Source: Gracilaria gracilis
Lineage: Eukaryota > Rhodophyta > Florideophyceae > Gracilariales > Gracilariaceae
Assembly (NCBI GenBank): GCA_030374805.1
Contig: JARGSG010000004.1
Span: 496,001 to 560,000, forward strand
Length of the DNA stretch: 64,000 bases
Direction of reading: 5' to 3'
Positions 1 through 8,200 of this stretch are shown one piece after another. A program made the position numbers and the translations under genes. Numbering within the stretch: the stretch's first letter is position 1; each line of letters opens with the position of its first letter. The notes below the pieces were generated by a model, which searched no databases, had not been told where the DNA came from, and saw only the letters and a program-made list of their open reading frames with translations.

Positions 1-72
1 CCCACATCCCCTTCGCTCTCTACCCTTCACGTCCTCCCTTAAACTTTCAATCAACATATTTTGCTGCTTCAG

Positions 73-1689
73 CTACTCCCTCACCCGTTCCAATTCTTTC
101 TGCCTGAGCTTCAAACTCCCCATCATGGTACAGTGATCCTCCTTCATATTTCCCAGCTTCCCTTTCAACGAATTAACCCTCTCAACCAGTGCAGACCTTG
201 GCAGCACGCGTACGTTCTCTTCATCTCCTCCTGCTATTCCTGTAGTTCCCATTTCCGTTGCTCCGTTCTTCTCTCCACGATCCCCAGAACCGTCGAATCT
301 TGCTTCATGCACATCGTCCTCAATCCGAACGGCATTATGCCTCACTCGAATTCCTTCGCGCGTCCGTACCGCGGTTTCCCCCAGGTTCTCTCCAGTTCTA
401 TGCCTGTTTCGGACAATGACATCTTCTCCTTCGAATACTCTCCCATCGACTGGTATATTGTCTCTCACGTTTTCAATCACTGATCCACCACTGCTACGTC
501 CTACAACTCTCCCGGGCAAATTGTCTCGGAGCCATTCCATCCTCTCCACATTGGCGTGGCTCCCCATTCCATCGCCCACACACCCAATTCGCCTCCCACT
601 GTCCTCTGCGTTTCTAAGCTCCCTCATATGCCTCATACCCTCCACTTCCTCTTCCTCCCGCATCGCAGTATGTTGCGGTCCACCAGTTCTTTCTCCGCCC
701 ACTATTCGATTCCTCCTAACATCAACCACAACCTCCATGCCCTCGTTCCTCGCCTCCTCGACGCCTCCTCCTACTTCTCTTTCTCGACCACTCCCCTCCC
801 GAACGCCAACCCCAGCCACTCTCTCTCCCTCCTTCCCTCCAATACCACAGCTAACTATCCCACTAGTACCTCTTGCTATCGTCCTTCCCTCTCCCCCACT
901 GCGACACTCCCTCCCCTTTTCTATGACATATCCACACTCGCCTTCTTCTACAACTTGCGTGGAGTCATCGCCCCTTCGCCGCCCACCTCTATCCCTACCG
1001 CCCCGCGCATCATCCTCCTGCCTTCCTCCCATCCCTCCCCTGCTTTCTCCTCCTCCATTTCCCATCTCATGAGGAAGCGGAGTAGCTTGTGTTACGAAAA
1101 CACTTACCGTTAGCTTGGTTCGCTTGGTTCGCTCCGTTCGCTCCGTGCGCTCGGTTCGCTCGGTTCGCTCGGTTCGCTCCAAAGTTTGGCCTCGATCACT
1201 TCTCCCCGTGTTCTTCCTACCTTTCCCACGTAATCCGCTTCGAGGAGCGCGCGAAGTACGCCCAATACCGCCCTCGCCATTTTCCACATCGCCGCTTCGA
1301 GGCGCACGCGTATTACTATCCAAGCCATTCTCGAGACCCCGACCTACCACCTCTGCACGCGTTCGTCCTTTTGACGCGCGCCCGCTTACATCCTCCGCAT
1401 TCGCATTCGCATTCGCACTTCTCGGTTTACGTTTCCCCATATGGAATCGGACGACGACGATGCGCCCGGCGGTGGGGTCTAGATGTTTTCGCCGCTCGCC
1501 GCAAGACGTCTTCGCCTCTCGACGTGATCGCAGGTCCCCCGTGAAACGCACACCTCCACTCGACGTGTGGTAGAAATATCGCACCGTTTTAGTACTTTTC
1601 GGAATCACTTTCCGAAAATTGGGACGGAAATTTCCCTTTCTGTACGAAACCTCACTGCCAAAAACTGTTACACTTTCAAATGATATCAC
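73..1689 (-). CDS. Arg/Gly/Glu-rich protein with C-terminal coiled coil, unrecognised
   Basis: I do not recognise a family. The frame is open for 538 codons leftward. The first half is low complexity, rich in Arg, Gly, Glu and Thr, and includes an Arg-Thr-Glu run encoded by a 10-bp tandem repeat. The last ~40 residues have the heptad-like leucine/valine spacing of a coiled coil (from SALVERVNSLKGKLGNMKE). A more likely start is the ATG at 1065 (starting MGNGGG): upstream of it the frame runs through simple repeats, and a donor-like GGTAAGT lies near 1104, so the upstream part may be 5' UTR or an intron. It is the outermost recognised leftward gene of the left arm; a right-arm gene at 13118-14074 is also Gly/Glu-rich with a coiled coil. 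The coding strand is strongly purine-rich. It may be a DNA-binding or scaffold protein of the locus, but that is a guess. Confidence 0.35.
   Translation of the reverse strand: MISFESVTVFGSEVSYRKGNFRPNFRKVIPKSTKTVRYFYHTSSGGVRFTGDLRSRREAKTSCGERRKHLDPTAGRIVVVRFHMGKRKPRSANANANAEDVSGRASKGRTRAEVVGRGLENGLDSNTRAPRSGDVENGEGGIGRTSRAPRSGLRGKGRKNTGRSDRGQTLERTERTERTERTERTERTKRTKLTVSVFVTQATPLPHEMGNGGGESRGGMGGRQEDDARGGRDRGGRRRGDDSTQVVEEGECGYVIEKGRECRSGGEGRTIARGTSGIVSCGIGGKEGERVAGVGVREGSGREREVGGGVEEARNEGMEVVVDVRRNRIVGGERTGGPQHTAMREEEEVEGMRHMRELRNAEDSGRRIGCVGDGMGSHANVERMEWLRDNLPGRVVGRSSGGSVIENVRDNIPVDGRVFEGEDVIVRNRHRTGENLGETAVRTREGIRVRHNAVRIEDDVHEARFDGSGDRGEKNGATEMGTTGIAGGDEENVRVLPRSALVERVNSLKGKLGNMKEDHCTMMGSLKLRQKELERVRE
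1112..1181. repeat. 10-bp tandem repeat (cggttcgctc-like)
   Basis: About seven copies of a 10-bp unit of the form cggttcgctc, some variant. Because 10 is not a multiple of three, the repeat would read through different peptide periods in different frames; in the leftward frame it gives Arg-Thr-Glu repeats. Length variation here would shift the frame of the overlapping leftward ORF, which is a reason to prefer the start at 1065 for that gene. A hexamer run (gcattc)n lies nearby at about 1398-1417. Confidence 0.8.
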
Positions 1690-1929
1690 ATGTACTCCGT
1701 ATCTTCTATTCTATGTACTTGAACGTCAACCCACTGCCCCGAATCCTATCCCCATTTTGTTCACGTCACTGGATGATAAAAGTGACGACACTCACTCACT
1801 TGGGGGAGTTCTCGTCCTCCCCTGCGGAACACGAGAGTTAGAGAGAAATCGTAATAAAATGTACACAATTTGATTTTACAGATACTACAATACACCTTTC
1901 GGTTCTATAAGTCATAAATCAATTGAGCT

Positions 1930-2378
1930 CTAGTCCACTACTATAGGATTCGAAGACGTACCCCATGTGTACTCCATGCCATAATCTGCAAACAACTCTT
2001 CTCCAACTTCTACAACCCGAAGTGCCCGGACGGCAAACATTCGGTATTCTCTTAATTGAAGTGGAGTTCGCCCAGTTCCTGGGGTTCGATTCACAGCCAC
2101 ATTGGCAGTCCGTCGCTGCTTCAAGCGATCCTCCACTGCATCCCTATCTTTATCCCCTTCCATATATTTGGGGTCGTTAATTGTTCCACCCAACGAAAAT
2201 GGAGCGGGGACAATCCATACAGGAATTGTAGGTACTTCTCATCTCCTTTCCGGCAGTTTTCGGAATACCACGCCTCGCAGGCTAACCTCCATCGCATAAG
2301 CTCGAAAACGTGCGGCGGTGGCTCCCAACAACCGTTCACCATACTTCTTGTGTACCTCCTTCCTTTTCGTTTAGTCAT
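1930..2378 (-). CDS. SET-domain protein, C-terminal part (decayed)
   Basis: SET domains transfer methyl groups from S-adenosylmethionine to protein lysines, classically histones. The frame ending at 1930 contains the hallmark end of the fold: FAVRALRVVEVGEELFADYG, matching the family pattern of a hydrophobic strand, Arg, then GEEL and a D-Y-G catalytic tail with the essential Tyr. Upstream in the same frame lies GGTINDPKY, like the N-D-P variant of the pseudoknot motif seen in non-classical SET proteins, and APFSLGG. The strand N-terminal of about 2240 is interrupted, so I cannot show the full domain or a start codon. A 126-residue ORF and the DNA methyltransferase lie just upstream on the same strand. 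It could be a histone methyltransferase working with the cassette, or a remnant. The SET assignment is fairly sure; activity is doubtful. Confidence 0.5.
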
Positions 2379-2420
2379 GGTACATTAGAGTTCCGTAAAA
2401 GAAACATATCTATTCGTTCT

Positions 2421-2801
2421 TCATGAAACGGCGCGTGGTAAACACTCTCGCTTCGCGTCATAGTGACGAATCGACGACTTCCCAATGCGACAATCACACA
2501 TAGTGGCCTCCAGTGCCAATATCGCGTTCCAATCTAGGAGACCCATCTTCCCTTGCAACGTTTTCAACCACTCATGCAGCGCTTTGCGCCTGCCGATCAT
2601 GGCCATGCCCTCCTCCTCCCACATCGATGCCAGGAAGTCTACAATATACGGTGGGAACTTCTGATACTGTGGGAAGCCGGATGGAGCCTTCCATGATCGT
2701 GAGGGAAGAGCGTTCCATTTGGGAAATAAGTCCATCATGCGATTCACAGAGTTTCGGACCTCCTGCGTAATTTGAATGTCCGTCTCATTATCGCGCAGCA
2801 C
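2421..2801 (-). CDS. Unrecognised 126-residue ORF overlapping the methyltransferase end
   Basis: Leftward open frame that overlaps the 3' end of the methyltransferase ORF by 58 bp in a different frame and opens at a GTG rather than an ATG. The predicted protein is hydrophilic and mildly helical with Trp-rich stretches (for example FPKWNALPSRSWKAP), and looks like real coding sequence rather than a shadow. Because the overlap falls just after the last catalytic motif of the methyltransferase, this is either a short overlapping gene or a C-terminal extension of that protein in a shifted frame. No family recognised. Confidence 0.4.
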   Translation of the reverse strand: MLRDNETDIQITQEVRNSVNRMMDLFPKWNALPSRSWKAPSGFPQYQKFPPYIVDFLASMWEEEGMAMIGRRKALHEWLKTLQGKMGLLDWNAILALEATMCDCRIGKSSIRHYDAKRECLPRAVS

Positions 2802-3622
2802 ATCGCGAACTGAACAATTGCCGCGTGCCTAGCATGCGCAAAACAGTCAGGGTCCAGCTCATAACCAATAAACTTCCGATGACGTTGTAACTCCATGCAT
2901 GCCATGGCAGTCGAAAAAGTTCCCGCGAACAAGTCCACCACTGTGTCACCTGGCTGCGAAAATCTGCTGTTCAGCTCCTTCAACAACGCGCGAGGTTTTT
3001 GTTCCGTCCCCACCTTTTGCAACATGTAGCCCCCACCCTCCTTCTTTCTTTTCCATTGAAGAGTCTCCCCATTGGACGTGGGCGGTACCTGGTCAATAAC
3101 ACTGTGGTACCCTGGATACCTCGACTGCACGTAGTTGAAGTTCTCATAGTTCACCATCGCATGCTGCTGTGCATAAGCAAGCCCACTTCGAACACCATTT
3201 ATTGCATACTCCATGGCAGGGAACAAGGAGCAGGACCTGCATCCCAGGTTTCGTATGGGGTTGCCTTGCGACCGTATAAAATGAATTGGGACCTGTTCCA
3301 CAACAAACGATCGCCTCGGAACCCCTTGCTCGTCCTTTGCTCCAATAAGGGAAAGCACCCTCGTCCACTGGTTCACCTGTTCCAATGCACAGAAGGTAAC
3401 GAAATGACCCCCCGGACGTAGCAGCCTTGATAAAAGCTTTGCCGCCTTCTTCATATGCTCAGCGCTCAGCATATCGTACCAACTGTTCTTCCGGTTCTTA
3501 TCGGCCCTTATGTTGTATGGTGGGTCCATAAGAACCAGTTGAAATTTCCATAATGGAGAGACTCCGTTGTTTCGCAGAGTCTCGTCCGTTTCCACCATAT
3601 CCTCGAACCCGCAATTATACAT
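2744..3622 (-). CDS. Beta-class DNA amino-methyltransferase (DPPY type)
   Basis: Predicted S-adenosylmethionine-dependent methyltransferase acting on the exocyclic amino group of adenine (or N4 of cytosine) in DNA. Catalytic motif IV, DPPY, is at residues 33-36 in LVLMDPPYN; a target-recognition-like middle follows; then QKPRALL and PGDTVVDLFAGTFST (about residues 208-237), the motif X and motif I AdoMet-binding segments, ending in FIGYELD (motif II). Motif IV before motif I is the permuted beta-class order, as in CcrM or RsrI; it is not the order of METTL-type eukaryotic enzymes nor of 5-methylcytosine enzymes. Such enzymes are common in bacteria and phages and rare in eukaryotic nuclei, where bdelloid rotifer N4CMT is a known captured case. 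All motifs needed for activity are visible. It lies directly downstream of the 476-residue ORF in the same frame with one stop codon between. Confidence 0.75.
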   Translation of the reverse strand: MYNCGFEDMVETDETLRNNGVSPLWKFQLVLMDPPYNIRADKNRKNSWYDMLSAEHMKKAAKLLSRLLRPGGHFVTFCALEQVNQWTRVLSLIGAKDEQGVPRRSFVVEQVPIHFIRSQGNPIRNLGCRSCSLFPAMEYAINGVRSGLAYAQQHAMVNYENFNYVQSRYPGYHSVIDQVPPTSNGETLQWKRKKEGGGYMLQKVGTEQKPRALLKELNSRFSQPGDTVVDLFAGTFSTAMACMELQRHRKFIGYELDPDCFAHARHAAIVQFAMCCAIMRRTFKLRRRSETL

Positions 3623-3628
3623 TCGAAA

Positions 3629-5059
3629 TTATTTCTCCATCTCCAGTTCAAAACTTTGGAATGCCATTTTATCGTCCAACGAGGAAATGGCAGGAGGAGG
3701 CTGTAGGTCAGCATCGGGCGACTGTTCACCAACATCTTCATTCCCACTCTCACCCACTACATTTATTCCACTTCCACCATCTCCATCCCCTCTTTGTTTC
3801 CCCTCCGAAGGATTCCCCCTTTCCAACTGCTCATCGTTATCGTCATGAATTTCGATGGCAGGCTCCGGTTTCGATATCGGCGTGAGAGATATATCAGGGA
3901 CCCTGAGTTTTTCTTTGATTTTCAAAAGGCTTATTGTCTCCAAGATGGAGGACAAAAGCGAGTTAGAGAAACAATCAAATCTCTGAGCAAACGCTCTTGA
4001 CGAGTCCCTGTGAAACCTCTTTAGAACGGCCCATCGTCCAGGTTCTGATATTGTGTACAACTGCTCGTTCACAACAACCTTGTTCAGATCAGAAATGAAC
4101 TCCTTCCCACGCGTTCGGAGGGCCACATCAATGTCCTCCGGAAGATTCCATGCCCACGGTTGGACCTCGTCTTCCCGAAGAGTTTGCATGTTGCTCGGTA
4201 GCAAGCGATGGTCGTTGTCCTTGTGCAGGAACCCTTCGGAACGCGTTTCAATGGGTTTACACTGCATGTCATCGTACACGAGCAGTAGGAAAGGGAGAAA
4301 CATGACCTCAGCGCTAGGGAATCCCAGAAATTGGGAGGAACAATCCCAGGCCTTTGTTACCAGCTGCAAACCAAAACACGCACGCTTAGGTTGGAGATTC
4401 TGCGATATTTGCACATTCCCCAAAGGGGTGGAATATCCCTTCTCCCCCTTACGCCTCTTATGGCCCCGAAGCCCCTTTTCCATAGATACTTTTTGATTAA
4501 TGGAAAGGAAGAGAACTCTCTGGAAATGTGTAGGGAAGCTCGTACCGAAAGGGGGAACTATCTGGCCCACACGCCTGGGAGCTATACTCATGGACCTGAA
4601 GAATTCGGTTAACGTCACATTCTTCGGTATTCCTTGAAAGTCCACTCTGGTGTAAGCATTCCAAAAATCCCTCACACGCCTGTCTCTGTCTCCGTCCACG
4701 ATGTCAAGCAACTTCGTCGAAAGATACAGCTGACGGTACGAACCCTTCCAGCACACTGCCTTGAGCTCATCGTCGCTGTATGACGGGTGATTGGGTCCAA
4801 GAAGGATAGAGAAGTACTCCTTGGCAACGTCTAGGACAGTACGATTCTTGATTATATATTGAATGAATTTGCTGTGTCCCACTTTCCTAGGTTCGTCTTC
4901 CTCTCGCATCGTCGACGCATAGTGATCACGGATGGCGAGACACGCGGTGAGAAGCTCATCTCCAGAACCGAACATTTTTCCAACCTTCATGTCGGATGTC
5001 GGAGGTGCCGGTGACGGTGACTCAGATCTGGATGTGGTTGCGGCAGCCATTTTAAACAA
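3629..5059 (-). CDS. Unrecognised 476-residue protein upstream of the methyltransferase
   Basis: First gene of the left arm, reading away from the central hairpin region. Start at 5059 (MFKMAAATTSRSES) or the ATG four codons in. Residues 1-30 are Ser/Pro-rich and disordered; residues 30-370 are mixed helical and globular with no motif I recognise; residues about 390-450 are an acidic Gly/Glu/Asp-rich linker (HDDNDEQLERGNPSEG). It ends on a stop codon only two codons before the methyltransferase ATG and in the same frame. Two readings follow: two adjacent genes, or the N-terminal part of one protein of about 770 residues in which this part supplies DNA recognition and the DPPY domain catalysis. 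The single separating stop is equally compatible with decay. No introns seen. Confidence 0.6.
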   Translation of the reverse strand: MFKMAAATTSRSESPSPAPPTSDMKVGKMFGSGDELLTACLAIRDHYASTMREEDEPRKVGHSKFIQYIIKNRTVLDVAKEYFSILLGPNHPSYSDDELKAVCWKGSYRQLYLSTKLLDIVDGDRDRRVRDFWNAYTRVDFQGIPKNVTLTEFFRSMSIAPRRVGQIVPPFGTSFPTHFQRVLFLSINQKVSMEKGLRGHKRRKGEKGYSTPLGNVQISQNLQPKRACFGLQLVTKAWDCSSQFLGFPSAEVMFLPFLLLVYDDMQCKPIETRSEGFLHKDNDHRLLPSNMQTLREDEVQPWAWNLPEDIDVALRTRGKEFISDLNKVVVNEQLYTISEPGRWAVLKRFHRDSSRAFAQRFDCFSNSLLSSILETISLLKIKEKLRVPDISLTPISKPEPAIEIHDDNDEQLERGNPSEGKQRGDGDGGSGINVVGESGNEDVGEQSPDADLQPPPAISSLDDKMAFQSFELEMEK

Positions 5060-5424
5060 TAACGGGGAGCTGTATTATGAATACGGAAGGAGAACCGGAG
5101 CGGTCATGAGAAAACAGATGATTGACGTCGGCAGCGCACGGCGAGGGCGAACGGACGGAAGCTGACGAGAGACGGCAGCGAACGAGAGATGAGTGCGGAT
5201 GGTAGACGGGAGCGGACGGCAAACGGCTGCGGAATTAGCGAAGTGAAGGAAAGATTCAGAGGCCAAAACGGTACCAGAACTCTAAAGTAGAGTAGTAGAA
5301 GGAACTTGGGCGATGTTAGGGAGCTTATGCGGTGATAAACAGTTATAAGAGAAGGCAGGGATGGGAGGGGGGTGCGGTAATTCCTAGATATGGAAGTATA
5401 GGCGAACTTATAACTTACGGCTTT
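5060..5424. other. Intergenic upstream region of the left-arm genes
   Basis: No ORF or RNA gene recognised. It holds the presumed promoter of the 476-residue gene, without a clear TATA box. The sequence has irregular repetition of short acgg/gcgga words (about 5110-5230). Confidence 0.4.
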
Positions 5425-5428
5425 CCAG

Positions 5429-5743
5429 ACAGCGGTCCGTGGTGCAGTGGCGCTCCATCACGGCGCTGATGAAGTGCCACTCGAGGCGGTCCGCTTTCCA
5501 TGCGCCATGACAAAATTTAATTTTTCGGACAGCGGTCCGGGGTGGAGTGGGGCTTCATCACGGCACTGATGAAGCGCCACTCCACCCCGCACTGCTGTCC
5601 ACGCGCCGTGGCTGATGAAGCTGGACGACACCTCGGACCGCTGTCCACGCGAAAACAAAATTTAATTTTTCGTGCAGCGGTCCGGGGTGGAGTGGCGCTT
5701 CATCACGGCACTGATGAAGCGCCACTCCATCCCAGACCGCTGT
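5429..5743 (+). repeat. Left hairpin array (three 70-74 bp hairpins)
   Basis: Hairpins at about 5429-5500, 5527-5600 and 5674-5743, each with a stem of the ggacagcggtccgggg / accccggaccgctgtcc type and a short loop around cggcac. The first is the most diverged. Units two and three are each followed by ggctgatgaagctggacgac and then a half-stem, then the tract aaaatttaattttt or an A-run. Orientation is opposite to the right array. Confidence 0.85.
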
Positions 5744-5918
5744 TTACGCGCCGTGGCTGATGAAGCTGGACGACACCTCGGACCGCTGTCCACGCGAAAA
5801 AAAAAATTTCCACCTGGACAGCGGCCCCCTCCCGACTGGCGCTTGTTTGTAATGTGACGCTGCGTGTACTTAAGCACCTCTGCTCTCCTGCAAACTGCCT
5901 CGGTAAGCACAATGCTCT

Positions 5919-6031
5919 GTACCTCCCCGTTACGGTTTCCGGGGATCTCTTCTTCTCCTGTCACAACCAAGTGATCCTCTCGGTTGTGACAGAAGAAAAA
6001 AATATTGCCGGAAACTGTGTAAGGGAGGTGC
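5919..6031 (+). ncRNA. Imperfect hairpin 1 of the core (miRNA-precursor-like)
   Basis: Arms 5919-5968 and 5982-6031 pair over 50 positions without gaps, with a 13-nt loop. By hand I count about 36 Watson-Crick pairs plus several G-T wobbles, with scattered mismatches; the loop-proximal ctgtcacaacc / ggttgtgacag and the middle tttccgg / ccggaaa blocks are fully paired. No ORF accounts for it. Size and mismatch pattern resemble plant-type microRNA precursors; strand of transcription is unknown, and + is shown only as a convention. Confidence 0.4.
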
Positions 6032-6220
6032 TTTTTCCGTCCTTGTTCTGTTGCGCGGACGTAGTGGCACACAAGGTACGTTCGACAATTTTGTTCGTTT
6101 TCTGTGAATCGTACTAACTGGCGTACTCTTCTATTTTCTATGCTATTGCGTATTCAAGCCAGAGTCACCGGACACAGCGTATGCCACTTCTGCATCCTTG
6201 CTTTACTGAGAACATTCAGA

Positions 6221-6312
6221 AGTGCTTGAGCTGGCCGTGATGGTCGAGTACGATTATTTGAGTTGTTCAACTCATGTCATCGGCTTTGGCTTTGACAGCC
6301 AGCTCAATCACT
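6221..6312 (+). ncRNA. Imperfect hairpin 2 of the core (92 nt)
   Basis: Arms of about 46 nt pair without gaps: agtgcttgagctggcc with the complementary ggccagctcaatcact-like 3' side, and a loop-proximal gagttgttcaactc self-complementary block. Mismatches are scattered and many are wobble-compatible. It is related in sequence and identical in length to hairpin 3, so the two arose by duplication. A smaller alternative hairpin (cacttctg / cagaagtg, 6185-6224) overlaps its 5' edge. Confidence 0.4.
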
Positions 6313-6373
6313 GTTGGACTGTGGTTATTTATTAGACCAACTAGACTAGACTGCTTTAGGTCGAACTATCGGA

Positions 6374-6465
6374 AGTGGTTGAGCTACCGGTGATGGTGGA
6401 CTACGATTATATAAGTTGTTCAACTCATATAATCGTGTTTTGCCATGACTGATACTTCAATCACT
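6374..6465 (+). ncRNA. Imperfect hairpin 3 of the core (92 nt)
   Basis: Diverged duplicate of hairpin 2. The upper stem acgattatataagttg pairs with caactcatataatcgt with one mismatch; the lower stem agtggttgagcta pairs with the 3' end ending caatcact, mostly through Watson-Crick and G-T pairs. Pairing is kept although the two copies differ at many positions, which hints that the fold matters. Confidence 0.4.
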
Positions 6466-6501
6466 GAAGAAGATTAGTCCCCAATATAGTCACTAGAAGA
6501 A

Positions 6502-6590
6502 TGTCGTGGCCAGTGGTGAGTTCTTCTTCTCCGACAACCACCTAATGCTCGTGGTTGTCGCAAAGGGTGTATTCATTATCGGTCACGACC
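6502..6590 (+). ncRNA. Imperfect hairpin 4 of the core (89 nt)
   Basis: Forty-nt arms and a 9-nt loop (ctaatgctc). The top ten pairs (cgacaaccac / gtggttgtcg) are perfect; the base (gtcgtggcc / ggtcacgac) is nearly perfect; the middle is held by many G-T wobbles. No ORF accounts for it. Confidence 0.4.
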
Positions 6591-6604
6591 TTGGGCGCTA
6601 CAGG

Positions 6605-6680
6605 AAAATCTACATCATATAAAATTAGAGAAGGTAGTCGGTAGAACTACCTTCTTCGATTTCATAGGATGTAAAGTTTC
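6605..6680 (+). ncRNA. Imperfect hairpin 5 of the core (76 nt)
   Basis: Arms of about 34 nt with one bulge and a 7-nt loop: agaaggtagt / actaccttct is perfect, and tacatc / gatgta pairs lower down. It follows hairpin 4 by only 14 nt, so hairpins 2 to 5 are closely spaced like a clustered precursor transcript. Confidence 0.4.
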
Positions 6681-6982
6681 TGATATAGCGCATATTCTGC
6701 CAGATCGATGTGATGTATTATTTGTTTTGTTTTATACATGACCAACAAGCTGCACAAGCTGCGAACTACTTCTAATCTAAACTGTTCTCTGTGCTTATGA
6801 AGGGCACTTTTTATTGCTTTTCAACAAACTCACTAAAGGACATTCATATGATTTGACGTCCTTACGTCCTCCCTTCATTATAAGAAGATGCAGGGCTTTA
6901 AATATTCATAAAACAATCATATGTGAAAACCGTCGTCGACAGCGGTCTGAGGTGTCGTCCAGCTCCATCGGCCACGGCGCGT

Positions 6983-7391
6983 GGACAGCGGTCCGGGGTG
7001 GAGTGGCGCTTCATCAGTGCCGTGATGAAGCGCCACTCCACCCCGGACCGATGTCCGAAAAAATAATTTTTTTTCGCGTGGACAGCGGTCCGAGGTGTTG
7101 TCCAGCTTCATCAGCCACGGCGCTTGGACAGCGGTCCGGGGTGGAGTGGCGCTTCATCACGGCACTGATGAAGCGCCACTCCACCCCGGACCGCTGTCCG
7201 AAAAATAAATTTTTTTTTTTGCCGTGGACAGCCGTCCGGAGTGTCGTCCAACTTCTTCCGCCACAGCACGTGGACAGCCGTCCGAGGTGTCGTCCATCTT
7301 CATCGGCCACTGCGCATGGAGAGCGGTCCGGGGTGGTGTGGCGCTTCATCAGGGCACTGATGAAGCGCCACTCCACCCCGAACCGCTCTCC
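6983..7391 (-). repeat. Right hairpin array (three 74-bp hairpins, inverted relative to the left array)
   Basis: Hairpins at 6983-7056, 7126-7199 and 7318-7391, all 74 bp. The middle one has perfect 34-bp arms and a 6-nt loop (cggcac), which suggests recent origin or homogenisation. Between hairpins the half-stem words and A/T tracts appear in the reverse-complement order of the left array. All hairpins can also pair across arrays. Confidence 0.85.
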
Positions 7392-7606
7392 ATGCAGAAA
7401 ACTTAACGGACGCAATTCATTTTTTTTTCCTTCAAAACTGGGTGCCTTTATTCTAGAGCTATGCGTACATAGTAGTTATGACGATCATTTAACTTTCTAA
7501 ATAAAGCGATAGTGAATTCTAAAACGTGAAATACGGAACCCCTCGAGTTCAATCCTATATTGAGCGGTCGTAGTGTTCGGTCAGGAAGTGAAGGCAACGA
7601 ACGTGA

Positions 7607-8191
7607 TTGAGAAGGGAACGTCCACTATACGTTCTCGTGAGCATTCTCGACGGTCGTAATCCACGTTTCGAATTGTTTGAACCCTTTGTATCCAATATGG
7701 CGCCTCTGAACCATAAAAGGGGGCGGGAGTCAGCGCGATCGAAGAGGAACAGCGAGGGGTCAGAAATGGTGCCGTTTACGCGAGGAAGAGGAAAGGCGAA
7801 GGTCTCCACGCCTCATAGGGCGAAATCGCGTTCCGAGTAGGGCACACCGCGCGTGATGAAGAAGAAGACGAGTACTCCCGCGCCACATAAGGTAAAAGGT
7901 GGCGATTCTGTGTCTTTGTTCATCAGCCTTAGAAAGGACAAGAACAGGGTTGAAGTTGGTACTGCGGAAGTACGTGGCGTGGGGCCTGCTGATGGTACCG
8001 GGAAGGGGCTCTGCCGTTCGATGCATGGCCATCTTCTAAGCGCCACTGCCTTAGAGGGTGAGGATTTGGTGGTTATCTGGAGGACGAGTATTTCAAGTCA
8101 TCTGGACGCGAAGTACCCTTACCGTTTCCAAGGTTCGGAGGAACCCCCGAGTAAGCTCGCCAAATTGTTATCGGCTGGATTGTATGCCTGA
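7607..8191 (+). CDS. N-terminal segments of the right-arm basic/ParB-like gene
   Basis: Open stretches (7607-7840 and 7853-8191) in the same frame as the ParB-like ORF that follows. The first contains a strongly basic, Arg/Lys/Ser-rich segment beginning MAPLNHKRGRESARSKRNSE, as expected for a nuclear or DNA-binding tail; the second has a short globular piece (GEDLVVIWRTSISSHLDA). They probably belong to the same gene as 8201-9412, which is therefore interrupted here; alternatively they are short independent ORFs. No family recognised. Confidence 0.35.
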
Positions 8192-8200
8192 GATACGTCG

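Larger units (their letters stand above)
5425..7399. mobile_element. Large foldback structure: inverted hairpin arrays around a 1.1-kb hairpin-rich core
   Basis: The left part (5425-5815) holds three units of about 160 bp and the right part (6935-7391) three units in reverse complement, so the whole region can fold back on itself with arms of roughly 400-450 bp around a core of about 1.1 kb. Each unit contains a 74-bp hairpin (ggacagcggtccgggg stem), a half-hairpin variant (cggaccgctgtccacgcg) and an A/T tract. The six-base word aactta flanks both ends (5412-5417 and 7400-7405) and could be a target duplication, but this is weak. Known analogues are foldback transposons, whose ends are arrays of short repeats. 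It lies exactly between the two diverging gene arms, so it may instead be the regulatory or replication core of a larger element. Confidence 0.6.

Noticed and set aside
416-1573. Several long + strand ORFs rich in Pro, Ser, Leu and His
   Set aside because: They are shadows of the purine-rich leftward gene; composition is that of antisense of Gly/Arg/Glu codons, with no domains.
5412-7405. aactta on both sides of the foldback region as a target-site duplication
   Set aside because: Short, AT-rich and not flush with matching terminal sequences; kept only as a weak hint.
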